Source: Pseudomonas fluorescens HK44 (GTDB lineage: Bacteria > Pseudomonadota > Gammaproteobacteria > Pseudomonadales > Pseudomonadaceae). Taken from it: a stretch of 64,000 bases of DNA. The notes beneath the pieces are model-generated. The model was not told the DNA's origin. It did not search any database and saw only the letters and a program-made list of their open reading frames with translations. The DNA lies in the NCBI RefSeq assembly GCF_000217955.3, contig NZ_AFOY02000007.1, forward strand, positions 62,001 to 126,000, given 5' to 3'. Every line of letters starts with the position of its first letter. The stretch's first letter is position 1. Shown here piece after piece: positions 8,931 through 18,088 of the stretch. The position numbers and the translations under genes are program-made.

Positions 8931-10202
8931 TCAGAAGCGGTAGGTCGCGCCGACACCAAAACTATTGGCGCTGTTTTCGTACTTGGCGCTGTAACTGTCT
9001 ACCTGGTTGGAGCGATTCACCGTGACAGCTTCTTCCTTGAGGTAGGAGTAGGCGACGTCGATGGTCAGGTCATCGGTGACGTTGTAGCCAGCGCCAAGGC
9101 TGAAGATCGTGCGGTCACCAACAGGAATGCGTGGGGAGCGGTCAGTATTGTTGGTAGGCGACTGGTCAAAGGTCAGGCCAGTGCGCAATACCCACTGCTT
9201 GTTCAACTGGTAGGACGTACCGATGGCGTAGGCCCAGGTATTGTGCCAGTTCTGCTCTTCCTTGATGGTGCCGAACAGGGCTGGGGACAATGCACCACCT
9301 TGTGCCGCAGTGACGCCTTCGTTGTCGACGGTGATGTCTTTCAGGCGGCTCCAGCGAGTCCAGGTGGAACCTGCATACAGAGTCCACGCATCCGTCAGCT
9401 GTTGTGTCACGGAGAAGTCGACCGATTCAGGTGTTTCGATTTTCAGCGAAGCATCGTATCGATTGCTTTGCAGGAAGGCGGAAGGAGCATTTGCACCTGC
9501 GGTGATATCGGTATGACCTTCGAGATTGTATTTCACTTTCGAGTGATAGGTCAGGCCGACGCGAGTTGTGTCAGTAGCTTGTACCAAGACCCCGAAGTTG
9601 TAGCCCAGAGCGGTATCGTCGCCTTTGATTTTGACGTGTGTGTCGCCAAAAAGAGGTACATCCGACTCGAGAGTGCCGCCAATACGGTTAATGGTCGGGC
9701 CGAAACCGATCGATACTTTGTCGTTAAAGGCGTAGCTGATGGTAGGTTGGAAGGTCACAACCTTGACTTCACTCTTGCTGCCGAAGCCGCCACCCTGGAA
9801 GCCACTTTCATAGTTGGTAATCAGACCAAAAGGCGCGTAGACACCGAGGCCGAATGCCCAGTGATCATCTATCGGCTTGACGTAATAGCCCATCGGAACG
9901 GCTGTGAGTGGCACCATGTCGCCTTTGTTGGTACCCGGGTGGGCGCCTTGGGCGTCTTTGATATCAGTCGAGGCATCGATAGCTGCCAGCCCGCCAGTGA
10001 CTTCCTGACGCTTGATTCGCGACATGCCAGCAGGGTTGCCAAATACAGTACTTGCATCAATAGCAGATGAAGAGCGTCCCGCAAAACCAGTCCCCATCCC
10101 ACTGATGCTCTGTTCGTTGAGGGCGAAGCCACTCGCAAAAATCTGGGTGGATGCCAAGGTAACGGCGAGGCTAAGGGTGGTTTTGAGCATTACTTTTTTC
10201 AT
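8931..10202 (-). CDS. FadL/OmpP1-type outer membrane transporter
   Basis: Outer membrane beta-barrel for hydrophobic compounds, most often long-chain fatty acids. A signal peptide precedes the conserved mature start SGFALNEQSISGMGTGFAG near residue 24, followed by the NPAGM motif of the FadL hatch region. The protein ends in Phe (GVGATYRF), as outer membrane barrels do. 423 aa, normal for the family. An A-rich 140-bp leader lies upstream. The substrate may be fatty acids or an aromatic compound; the sequence does not decide. Confidence 0.92.
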   Translation of the reverse strand: MKKVMLKTTLSLAVTLASTQIFASGFALNEQSISGMGTGFAGRSSSAIDASTVFGNPAGMSRIKRQEVTGGLAAIDASTDIKDAQGAHPGTNKGDMVPLTAVPMGYYVKPIDDHWAFGLGVYAPFGLITNYESGFQGGGFGSKSEVKVVTFQPTISYAFNDKVSIGFGPTINRIGGTLESDVPLFGDTHVKIKGDDTALGYNFGVLVQATDTTRVGLTYHSKVKYNLEGHTDITAGANAPSAFLQSNRYDASLKIETPESVDFSVTQQLTDAWTLYAGSTWTRWSRLKDITVDNEGVTAAQGGALSPALFGTIKEEQNWHNTWAYAIGTSYQLNKQWVLRTGLTFDQSPTNNTDRSPRIPVGDRTIFSLGAGYNVTDDLTIDVAYSYLKEEAVTVNRSNQVDSYSAKYENSANSFGVGATYRF

Positions 10203-10347
10203 TATTAGAACTCCTGGTGATCACCGGGGCGAAAATTACCAACATTTTCGTCTCGGCGCCATAGGCTGTATGGCTTGAGATAGAGCGCTTTTGTAGGACA
10301 ATCAGACCAAATTCGCGCCTATATGCGCGATCTTGCAAATTTCCCGG

Positions 10348-10830
10348 TTAACAGGCGATCTGATTCAGCGGTGATACACAGGTTTGCCAGGCGCAGGTGA
10401 AGTCACGCAGACGACCTTGCGGCTGAAAGGTCTGGCGCCAGATTCGGGCCATGCCCAGCAGGTCATCGGCTTCGGGGAGCGGGGTATTCTGTTCTTCTAT
10501 TAATAGCCAGGCGATGGCGGTGGCGTAGCGCAGGTTGACGGTCAGTTCGAGATGCGGACCGCTGAGGAATGCATGCTGGCTGGCGAGGCCGCGAACCAGG
10601 CTGGCGCGTTCCGGATCCAGCGCCAGGTAGTGATCCCAAAGCGCCTGGTGGCGCGGTTCGGCAATTCGGTACAGGCCATGCCCGCGGCGGTCATGCAGGG
10701 CGGAACCGAGAGCGGACTGACTGGCTGCAACACCCAGTAGCAGGGATTCGGCAATCGTGCTGTGGCGTCCGAGGTAAATCAGTGTCGGACGGATCACATA
10801 ACGGCACAGTTCGCTGGCGGCGATACCCAT
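10348..10830 (-). CDS. Conserved hypothetical protein, 160 aa
   Basis: I recognise no domain. The protein is soluble, probably alpha-helical, and Trp/Leu rich (YLALDPERASLVRGLASQ, ATAIAWLLIEEQ). The ATG at 10830 has GAGGG close upstream. It lies on the same strand as, and upstream of, the FadL-like gene with a 145-bp gap. The GC level and codon use match the neighbours, so it looks like a long-standing chromosomal gene. Confidence 0.7.
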   Translation of the reverse strand: MGIAASELCRYVIRPTLIYLGRHSTIAESLLLGVAASQSALGSALHDRRGHGLYRIAEPRHQALWDHYLALDPERASLVRGLASQHAFLSGPHLELTVNLRYATAIAWLLIEEQNTPLPEADDLLGMARIWRQTFQPQGRLRDFTCAWQTCVSPLNQIAC

Positions 10831-11055
10831 AAAGCCCTCGAAACGTGAAGTGGGCGGCGATTCCTGAAAGGGTGGGGCTTGGCGGCGGTGGATCGGTTCA
10901 GGATCGCCGGAAGCGGATCAAGCCGCTTGAGTTGAAGTGTAGTGTCATATTCGTGCCGTAAAGGCCTGTTTTTAAAATATTTCCGGCTTCGAGTTATAAC
11001 CGTTATATCGCTTGGTGCTTAAGCCGGTACAGCGAATGGAGAAATATAAGGCAAT

Positions 11056-11085
11056 AAAAAGCCCCGCTTTTCAGGCAGGGCTTTT
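11056..11085 (-). terminator. Intrinsic terminator
   Basis: Hairpin AAAAGCCC(C)GC / GCAGGGCTTTT downstream of the 74-aa gene on the minus strand, with a run of five A on the plus strand giving the U tract. Confidence 0.8.
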
Positions 11086-11109
11086 GATGTTTTCAGCCTT
11101 TCTGGCGTT

Positions 11110-11334
11110 TCAGGCAACCAGTGCCTGACGGGTACGCTCGATCACGGCCTGCAGCGGCTCGGCGCTGGAGTATTGATCGGGGTACAGGCGTTCGCTGTGA
11201 CGAGCGATGCCGTGTTCATTGACCAGAGTGAAGCTGAAGCAGCCTTTGCGAGCAGCCATGATCAGGCAGTTCATTGGTGCAAAAGCGTTGGTTAGGGTGC
11301 GAATGGCATCCTGAGTATGGATTTGAGTAGACAT
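11110..11334 (-). CDS. Small conserved hypothetical protein, 74 aa
   Basis: Begins MSTQIHTQDAIRTLTNAF and ends VIERTRQALVA. No known domain; a compact alpha/beta protein is plausible. It has an AGGA ribosome site, its own terminator downstream, and a 14-bp perfect palindrome 44 bp upstream of the start, so it looks like a regulated single-gene unit. Confidence 0.7.
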   Translation of the reverse strand: MSTQIHTQDAIRTLTNAFAPMNCLIMAARKGCFSFTLVNEHGIARHSERLYPDQYSSAEPLQAVIERTRQALVA

Positions 11335-11377
11335 GGTTATTGGGTGTTCCTACAAATGACACGGATAAGAACCGTGC

Positions 11378-11391
11378 AACGTTTAAACGTT
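11378..11391. promoter_or_regulatory. Perfect 14-bp palindrome
   Basis: AACGTTTAAACGTT, located 44-57 bp upstream of the 74-aa gene start at 11334. Its position suits an operator, but the binding protein is unknown. Confidence 0.4.
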
Positions 11392-11587
11392 CCAGTAACG
11401 TCGATCACCATTGATCGAACGAAGAACCCGACTGGAACAAAGCAGCCAGTTGAAGCGCTATGATTTTTGCGCGCTTGGGCCGGCAGGTAGGTACTTAGGA
11501 GGGCAGGCAACACATCAAGGGCAAAGGTTCTGGGCCCGGGGTGAAGATCCTGATCAATTTGCAGGTTGGTTCGGTCAGAGTAAGTGA

Positions 11588-11636
11588 GCTTCGCAACACC
11601 CTTTGCTTTCGATTCAAAGGCAGTGTTGTCGCAAGC
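11588..11636. other. Long interrupted hairpin, possible structured RNA
   Basis: Arms GCTTCGCAACAC and GTGTTGTCGCAAGC enclose a second perfect stem CCTTTG/CAAAGG with a 9-nt loop. There is no U tract after it, so it is not an ordinary terminator. It could be part of a small RNA or the residue of a mobile element. Confidence 0.35.
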
Positions 11637-12213
11637 GTTACCTGGAAACCATCGAGGTGGTCGGTCCTGTGATGTCGGTAGAGGCTTCTCTTTAGGGAAG
11701 GTATACCGCAGGAGTTGTTCGACCAGAATTGACTTTCAGCTTGGTACTAACGCCGCGGATACTAACGGATTGAACTCAAGAAAGGAAGTGTGTTAGGCAA
11801 AAAAACGTTTGCTCATGCTTGAATCGCTCTGCTCGCTGGCGGGAATTTTCTGTATCTGGAGCATCTGCCATCGCGGGTAAAACCTCGCGGCAACAGTAAA
11901 GCACACAATTGGGTCACCAAGTGTTCGGAGGCGTGAGCCATCTCCTTGCTTGAAACACAGGTGCAGTGAGGCTCGTTGTGACTGATCGACTGCAAAATGC
12001 ACGAAATAAGGGCGCTGATATAACCACCTCAAAGGGACTTGTGCACATTAGTTGCGTGGGCTGTCACCCGTCTGTCATTTCACCTTCAAGCGCAGTGGGT
12101 GCCTGTAGTGGAAATTTAAGTCAATGAAAAACATCGCTTTTTTTACTGGTGAAAAAATCGTCAGTTTGACTGCGAGCCCCATTCCACAGGGCTTCTGGCG
12201 ATTTCAGGGAGGG

Positions 12214-12248
12214 TTGTCCACTGAGTTATCCACAGCTTCTGTGGATTG
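12214..12248. promoter_or_regulatory. DnaA-box-like cluster
   Basis: TTATCCACA at 12226-12234 is an exact consensus DnaA box. TGTGGATTG at 12240-12248 is an inverted near match, and TTGTCCACT at 12214 onward is a weak direct copy. The cluster lies about 105 bp before the Sel1-type gene at 12354. Confidence 0.5.
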
Positions 12249-12353
12249 TCCCGAGCGCTTGCTCTAGGACGGGCGTGCAGGCTTTTTTTCGACTTTACCC
12301 GTATGAAAAAAAGAGTACAGTGGCGCGCCTTCTGATTCGTCCCACAGTGTTTT

Positions 12354-12677
12354 ATGAAGTTTCGCTCAGTACCAACCTCTGTTACCTCCATCACCTCAGG
12401 TGTTACTCCACCCAAGCGCTTTTCGATGCGAGTCGCCGAATGGCTGCTCGACAGTCCACGCCTGGGTAATAACCCCTGCATCAAACATTTCGCCGGGCAT
12501 TTGCTCAAGGCTCCAGCCCGTGAAGGGGTGGTGGCTGCGCAAAGTCGTCTGGGACAATTGATGTGCCGCGAATGCGGCAATGCCCGGGATCGGCGCATTG
12601 GCCAGGACCTGCTGCGCCAGGCCGCGCGTGCCGGCGACCGGCGTGCCCGGCAGGAACTCGGTCAGATCGAAGACTGA
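12354..12677 (+). CDS. Small Sel1-repeat-like protein
   Basis: 107 aa. The C-terminal two thirds, from about residue 55, shows one to two helical Sel1-like units (AQSRLGQLMCRECGNARDRR, then LLRQAARAGDRRARQELGQ). The N-terminal 24 residues are Ser/Thr/Val rich and could be a later extension; the Met at residue 24 (MRVAEWLLD) is an alternative start. It lies 61 bp before rmuC on the same strand. Function is unknown; Sel1 repeats usually bind other proteins. Confidence 0.65.
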   Translation: MKFRSVPTSVTSITSGVTPPKRFSMRVAEWLLDSPRLGNNPCIKHFAGHLLKAPAREGVVAAQSRLGQLMCRECGNARDRRIGQDLLRQAARAGDRRARQELGQIED

Positions 12678-12738
12678 GCTGTCCAAGCCCCGACGGCTTG
12701 GTTAACCTTCGCGCTTTAATTCATCGGCAGGAGTCGTC

Positions 12739-14217
12739 ATGGCTATGGACGTGACCAGTGTGTTGCTCGGTCTGGCGGGGGCTGCGCTACCGTTATTGAT
12801 GTTGGCGTGGCAACTACAGCGGCGCCTGAGCATCGCGCAGTCCGAGCTGTCGCTGCTTGAAGAGCGCTTGGGTACTGCGCAACTGGCGCAGGACGGTCTT
12901 AATGCGCAACTCGATGCCTGCCGTGATGAAATCAGCGACCTGAGTCAGGCCAATGCCGCCAAGCAAGCCGATCTGGCTGCCGTGCGCCGTGAAGTCGAGC
13001 TGTTGCAGATCGAGCGCGATAACGCTCGTGATGCGGCTCATGCCTGGAACCTGGAGCGCAGCAGTAAAGAGGCCGAATTGCGGCGGCTGGACGCTCAGGC
13101 CGCCTCGTTGAATGCCGAGCTGCGTGAGCAGCAGGAAAGCCATCAGCAACGCCTGAGCGACCTGCAAGGCTCGCGGGACGAGCTGCGGGCGCAGTTCGCC
13201 GAGCTGGCCGGGAAAATCTTCGATGAGCGCGAACAGCGCTTTGCCGAAACCAGCCAGCAGCGTTTGGGCCAATTGCTCGACCCACTGAAAGAGCGCATTC
13301 AATCCTTCGAAAAACGCGTCGAGGAAAGCTATCAGGCCGAAGCCCGCGAGCGCTTCTCGCTGGCCAAGGAGCTGGAGCGTCTGCAGCAACTGAACCTGCG
13401 CTTGAGCGACGAGGCGACCAACCTCACGCGAGCACTCAAGGGGCAGAAAACCCAAGGCAACTGGGGTGAGTTGATTCTCGAACGAGTGCTGGAACACGCA
13501 GGCCTGGAGAAGGGCCGCGAGTACCAGACTCAAGTCAGTCTCAAAGGCCCGGATGGCGAGCGCTTCCAGCCTGATGTGCTGATTTATCTGCCGGGCGACA
13601 AACAGGTGGTGGTCGACTCCAAGGTCAGCCTGACGGCCTATCAGCAATACGTGGCGGCTGACGACGACGTGATTGGCCAGGCGGCGCTGAAACAGCATGT
13701 GCTGTCGATGCGTAATCACGTCAAGGGCCTGTCCGACAAGGACTATAAGCGCCTGGACGGTCTGCACAGCCTGGATTTCGTATTACTTTTCGTGCCCATC
13801 GAGGCGGCTTTTTCCGCGGCATTGCAGGCCGAGCCGAATCTGTTTCAGGAAGCCTTCGATCGCCATATCGTCATCGTCAGCCCGACCACTTTGCTGGCGA
13901 CGTTGCGCGTCATCGACAGCCTGTGGAAGCAGGAGCGCCAGAGTCAGAACGCCCGGGAAATTGCCGAGCGCGCGGGCTGGCTGTACGACAAGTTCGTGCT
14001 GTTTATTCAGGATCTGGACGAGGTTGGCAATCGCTTGCAGCAACTGGATAAAGCCTACAGCGCCGCACGCAACAAACTGACGGAAGGCCGCGGCAATCTG
14101 GTCAGCCGCAGCGAGCAGCTCAAATTGCTTGGCGCACGGGCCAGCAAGAGTTTGCCGGCCGATCTGCTGGAGCGGGCGATGACCGATGTCGATGGGTTGG
14201 CCGAGCTGCCGGAATAA
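12739..14217 (+). CDS. rmuC: DNA recombination protein RmuC
   Basis: Limits recombination at inverted repeats in E. coli; contains a restriction-endonuclease-like fold. There is an N-terminal membrane helix (residues about 5-24), a long coiled coil rich in E, L, Q and R (about 28-230), and the conserved core starting GNWGELILERVLEHAGLEKG near residue 240 through PDVLIYLPGDKQVVVDSKVSL. 492 aa, typical. CAGGAG precedes the ATG at 12739; ATG 12745 is an alternative. It converges on the hybrid kinase with only 18 bp between stops. Confidence 0.95.
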   Translation: MAMDVTSVLLGLAGAALPLLMLAWQLQRRLSIAQSELSLLEERLGTAQLAQDGLNAQLDACRDEISDLSQANAAKQADLAAVRREVELLQIERDNARDAAHAWNLERSSKEAELRRLDAQAASLNAELREQQESHQQRLSDLQGSRDELRAQFAELAGKIFDEREQRFAETSQQRLGQLLDPLKERIQSFEKRVEESYQAEARERFSLAKELERLQQLNLRLSDEATNLTRALKGQKTQGNWGELILERVLEHAGLEKGREYQTQVSLKGPDGERFQPDVLIYLPGDKQVVVDSKVSLTAYQQYVAADDDVIGQAALKQHVLSMRNHVKGLSDKDYKRLDGLHSLDFVLLFVPIEAAFSAALQAEPNLFQEAFDRHIVIVSPTTLLATLRVIDSLWKQERQSQNAREIAERAGWLYDKFVLFIQDLDEVGNRLQQLDKAYSAARNKLTEGRGNLVSRSEQLKLLGARASKSLPADLLERAMTDVDGLAELPE

Positions 14218-14235
14218 ATCAAAAGACCATCTTCA

Positions 14236-17200
14236 TCACAACGGCAAATGCCGACTCAACAATGCCCGCAATGCCGCCGGTTTCACCGGTTTCGGCAGGT
14301 ATTCCAGGCCTGCCGCATGCACTTGGGCGACCATCTCCGGTCGCCCGTCAGCGCTGATCACCACGCCAGGCACCGGCTCGCCGAGTTGGGAGCGTAGCCA
14401 GGCCATGAGCTCGGTACCGGTTTCGCCATTGTCGAGGTGGTAATCCACCAATGCCAGTTGCGGTCGCATGCCATCACTGAGCAGGGCGATGCACTCATCG
14501 CGATTGCGCGCGGTATACACCTGACAGCCCCAGCGTGAGAGCAGGCTGTTCATGCCAATCAGAATGCTGTCTTCGTTATCGATACACAGCACCTGCGCGC
14601 CTGTTGGCAACCGGCCATTGAGCTCGGCAATTTTACCGGGCGCACTGGTTTGAGTCCGGGCCAGCGGCACGCTGACGCTGAACACGCTGCCTTTGCCTGG
14701 CCAGGAACGGACTTGCAGTTGATGACCCAGCACCCGGCACAAGCCGTCGGCAATCGCCAGACCCAGGCCCAGACCTTTTTCGGCACGGGTCTGGTGGCTG
14801 TCAAGGCGCTTGAACTCTTCGAAAATAACCTGGCGTTTGTCTTCGGGAATCCCCGGACCACGATCCCAGACTTCCAGGCACAGCTGATCGCCCTTGTGTC
14901 GCACGCCCAGCAGCACGGGGCCTTTGGCGTAGCGGAAGGCGTTGGTCAGGAAGTTTTGCAGAACCCGCCGCAGCAATTTGATATCGCTGTCGACCCGTAG
15001 GCGACTGCCGCGCAGGCGAAATTTCAGCCCTTGCTCCTGCGCCAGCGCCTTGAATTCGGCGCCGAGGGTGTCGAACAAATCATTCAGCACAAATGGCTTG
15101 CGATCCGGGTTGATCTTGCCGTTTTCCAGGCGCGAGATGTCAAGCAGGTCACTGATCAAGTCCTCGGCCGAGCGTAGCGAACTGTCCAGATGCTGCACCA
15201 GTTGCCGGGTCTCGCAGGAGAGATCGTCGTTCTGGTGGGAGAGGGCGGCCGAGAACAGCCGTGCGGCGTTCAATGGCTGCATCAGGTCGTGACTGACGGC
15301 TGCAAGGAAACGGGTTTTCGACTGGTTGGCCGACTCGGCGGTACCTTTGGCTTCGGTCAGCGCGACGTTCAACTGCGACAGTTCATGGGTGCGCTCGGCG
15401 ACGCGTCGCTCCAGGCCCTCGTTGGCTTCGGTCAGCGCCTGCTCGGCTTCGCGAAACGCGGTGATGTCGGTGAAGCTCATGACAAACCCGCCGCCCGGCA
15501 TTGGATTGCCGATCAGCTCGATCACCCGGCCGTTGGGGAACAACCGCTCCGAGGTGTGGGCGCGCCCCTGGCGCATCCAGTGCAGACGCCGGGCAACGTG
15601 GACTTCCGCTTCGCCGGGGCCGCACAGGCCGCGTTCGGCGTTATAGCGAATGATGTCGGCAATCGGCCGGCCGACGCTGATCAGGCCGTCCGGGTAGTTG
15701 AACAGCTCAAGGTAGCGGCGGTTCCAGGCCACCAGCTTCAGCGACTGGTCGACCACGCTGATGCCTTGGGTGATGTTCTCGATCGCGCCTTGCAGCAAGG
15801 CGCGGTTGAATTGCAGCACTTCCGAGGCTTCGTCGGCGATTCGCACCACATCCTCAAGCTGCATTTCCCGCCCCTCAATGGCCGCTTTCACGACGGCGCG
15901 GGTCGATGAAGCGCCGAGTACACCGGCGAGCAAGCGTTCGGTGTGGGCGATCCATTCGCCGTCGGCATTCTGATTCGGGTTGAAGCCTTTGCCTTGGCGG
16001 TAGGCGAAGCGGATGAAGCTCTGGCGTGCCCGTTCTTCGCCGACAAAACGTGCCGCGAGTTGCAGCAGATCGTCGATTTGCACCGCCAGCATTGAGCGCG
16101 CGCTCGGTCGTGTGCTGATCTCCTGGCCAATGAAACGCCCGGCCTGCCAGTGTTCCGAGACCCGCGTGCGGGACAGCACCGACACCCAGGCGAACAAGGT
16201 GAAGTTACCGACCAGCGACAACACCACGCCTTGGGTCAGTGGGGAAATCGGTAAGTTCAGCGGGTTGCCGTGCAACCAGCCGAGCCCCGGAAAGCTGTGT
16301 AGCGACCAACCCAGGCTACGGGCGGCGATTGGCAGGATCAAGGTGTAGAACCAGAGGAACGTCCCGGCGGCGAGGCCGGCGAATACCCCGCGGCGGTTGG
16401 CCTGTTTCCAGTACAGCGCGCCGAGCATCGCCGGCGCCAGTTGGGTTACGGCGGCAAACGCGATCTGTCCGATGGTAGCCAGGCTGGCGGTCGAGCCGAG
16501 CAGGCGATAGGAAACATAGGCCAGCAGCAAAATCACCACGATGCTCACCCGGCGCACCGATAGCATCCAGTGGCGGAACACCTCGAACGGCCGCTCGGCA
16601 TTTTTCCGGTGTAGCAGCCATGGCAGCAGCATGTCGTTGGAAACCATGGTCGACAGTGCCACGCTGGCAACAATCACCATGCCGGTGGCGGCGGACGCGC
16701 CACCGATAAACGCCAGCAGCGCCAGCGCCGGATGAGCCTGGGCCAGTGGCAGGCTGATGACGAACGAATCGGGCAATACCGAGCTTGGCAGCATCATTTG
16801 CCCAGCCAGCGCGATCGGCACCACGAACAGTGCGGCCAATGCCAGATAAGCCGGGAACACCCATTTCGCCAGACGCAAATCCTGTGGTTCGATGTTCTCC
16901 ACCACGGTCACATGGAACTGTCGGGGCAGGCAGATGATCGCCATCATCGCTACGCCCGTCTGCACCACCATCGATGGCCAGTTGACGGTTTCTTTCCAGT
17001 ATTCCTCCAGGCGTGGTGCAAGCATGGCCTGATCGAACAGGTCGTCGAAGCCGTCGTATAAACCATACGTGACGAAGGCACCGACGGCGAGGAAGGCCAA
17101 CAGCTTGACCAGCGCTTCGAAGGCAATCGCCAGCACCATGCCACGGTGGTGCTCGGTGGCATCGAGGTTGCGGGTACCGAAGACGATGGTGAACAGCGCC

Positions 17201-17706
17201 AGAATCAGCGACACAATCAGCGCCGTGTCCTGGGCACGGGTGCCCATGGCGTCGGGGCCTGCGCCGATCAACAGGTTTACCCCCAGGACGATGCCTTTAA
17301 GCTGCAAGGCGATGTAGGGCAATACGCCGACCAGACAGATCAGCGCCACCACCACTGCCAGCGATTGTGACTTGCCATAGCGGGCGGCGATAAAGTCGGC
17401 AATCGAGGTGATGTTTTCCTGTTTGCTGATCATCACCATTTTTTGCAGGACCCACGGTGCGAACACCAGCAGCAGGATCGGTCCCAGATAAATCGGCAAA
17501 AACGACCAGAGTTGTTCGGCGGCCTGACCGACGGCGCCAAAGAACGTCCAGCTGGTGCAATAGACCGCCAGTGACAGGCTGTACACCCAGGCTCGCATAC
17601 GCGGCGGCAGCGGCGCGCTGCGCCGGTCGCCGTAAAAGGCGATGGCGAACATGACGGCCATATAGGCCAGGGCGACGGCGGCAATCAGCCCGCTGGACAA
17701 CGACAT
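14236..17706 (-). CDS. SLC5-type transporter / hybrid sensor histidine kinase / response regulator
   Basis: 1156-aa membrane sensor. Residues about 1-500 form a sodium:solute symporter (SSS) module with about 13 helices. This is followed by a cytoplasmic helical linker resembling the STAC domain of CbrA-like kinases (about 540-640), a PAS domain with GISVVDQSLKLVAWNRRYLELF (about 660-760), a coiled coil, HisKA with His 806 in AVSHDLMQPLNA, HATPase_c with GLGLGLAIADG, and a C-terminal receiver with Asp 1088 in LVDYHLD. The start ATG 17706 has GGAG 7 nt before it; the upstream 11 codons are rejected. No cognate regulator gene is adjacent. The ligand is unknown. Confidence 0.93.
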   Translation of the reverse strand: MSLSSGLIAAVALAYMAVMFAIAFYGDRRSAPLPPRMRAWVYSLSLAVYCTSWTFFGAVGQAAEQLWSFLPIYLGPILLLVFAPWVLQKMVMISKQENITSIADFIAARYGKSQSLAVVVALICLVGVLPYIALQLKGIVLGVNLLIGAGPDAMGTRAQDTALIVSLILALFTIVFGTRNLDATEHHRGMVLAIAFEALVKLLAFLAVGAFVTYGLYDGFDDLFDQAMLAPRLEEYWKETVNWPSMVVQTGVAMMAIICLPRQFHVTVVENIEPQDLRLAKWVFPAYLALAALFVVPIALAGQMMLPSSVLPDSFVISLPLAQAHPALALLAFIGGASAATGMVIVASVALSTMVSNDMLLPWLLHRKNAERPFEVFRHWMLSVRRVSIVVILLLAYVSYRLLGSTASLATIGQIAFAAVTQLAPAMLGALYWKQANRRGVFAGLAAGTFLWFYTLILPIAARSLGWSLHSFPGLGWLHGNPLNLPISPLTQGVVLSLVGNFTLFAWVSVLSRTRVSEHWQAGRFIGQEISTRPSARSMLAVQIDDLLQLAARFVGEERARQSFIRFAYRQGKGFNPNQNADGEWIAHTERLLAGVLGASSTRAVVKAAIEGREMQLEDVVRIADEASEVLQFNRALLQGAIENITQGISVVDQSLKLVAWNRRYLELFNYPDGLISVGRPIADIIRYNAERGLCGPGEAEVHVARRLHWMRQGRAHTSERLFPNGRVIELIGNPMPGGGFVMSFTDITAFREAEQALTEANEGLERRVAERTHELSQLNVALTEAKGTAESANQSKTRFLAAVSHDLMQPLNAARLFSAALSHQNDDLSCETRQLVQHLDSSLRSAEDLISDLLDISRLENGKINPDRKPFVLNDLFDTLGAEFKALAQEQGLKFRLRGSRLRVDSDIKLLRRVLQNFLTNAFRYAKGPVLLGVRHKGDQLCLEVWDRGPGIPEDKRQVIFEEFKRLDSHQTRAEKGLGLGLAIADGLCRVLGHQLQVRSWPGKGSVFSVSVPLARTQTSAPGKIAELNGRLPTGAQVLCIDNEDSILIGMNSLLSRWGCQVYTARNRDECIALLSDGMRPQLALVDYHLDNGETGTELMAWLRSQLGEPVPGVVISADGRPEMVAQVHAAGLEYLPKPVKPAALRALLSRHLPL

Positions 17707-17863
17707 GGTAACTCCAGGCAAAAGACACCCGGGATGCAAGCCCGGTCTGACAGTCTCGCACGACCACTTCAGTTAGTCAGTGTCGACCAAGGTCGTGGCG
17801 CGGCGGGGTGTCGCAGGGTAGAGGCCGGTTGGATCTTTAGTTCATTTGCTCGCGAAGGCGTCG

Positions 17864-18088
17864 TCACTGATTCAACGCAATATCGATCAACCGATGCAAC
17901 TCTTCAACCTCAACCTCAACCTCAACCTCAAGCGCCGCCGACGCGAACAGGATGCGGAACACCGTCGGCGCCACCAGCATGTTGATCAGTCGGTCGACAC
18001 CGGGCTTCGGCTCATTCGGATAACGGTCCAGTATCGTCTGTAACTGCCCGCTGATAATGCTCACGCAATACCCCGGCGCTTGCCCCAT
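17864..18088 (-). pseudogene. C-terminal remnant of a TetR family regulator
   Basis: The frame reads GQAPGYCVSIISGQLQTIL, then RLINMLVAPTVFRILFASAALEVE, and ends RLIDIALNQ. This resembles the ligand-binding C-terminal helices of TetR proteins. No DNA-binding domain precedes it. Instead the sequence switches at about 18086-18092 to the 3' part of a divergent MFS gene. A hexanucleotide repeat has expanded the Glu-Val codons near its end. It is probably non-functional. Confidence 0.55.
17904..17931. repeat. Hexanucleotide tandem repeat TCAACC x 4.7
   Basis: Four full TCAACC units plus TCAA, inside the TetR remnant. On the minus strand they code for repeated Glu-Val. Hexamers keep the frame, so copy number could vary silently by slippage. 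Confidence 0.85.

Larger units (their letters stand above)
11335..12353. other. 1-kb gap without a confident gene
   Basis: Weak reading frames on both strands (for example 11584-11796 plus and 11793-12032 minus) have no convincing ribosome site or recognisable product. The gap does contain a perfect AACGTTTAAACGTT palindrome, a long hairpin at 11588-11636, and a DnaA-box-like cluster at 12214-12248, each listed separately. A 47-codon frame at 12124-12267 starting MKNIAFFTGEK is possible but unsupported. Confidence 0.5.

Noticed and set aside
11584..12032. 70-aa plus-strand and 79-aa minus-strand frames in the 1-kb gap
   Set aside because: No good ribosome site, no recognisable product; they overlap at their ends.
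12124..12267. 47-codon frame starting MKNIAFFTGEK
   Set aside because: No ribosome site and the frame crosses the DnaA-box cluster.
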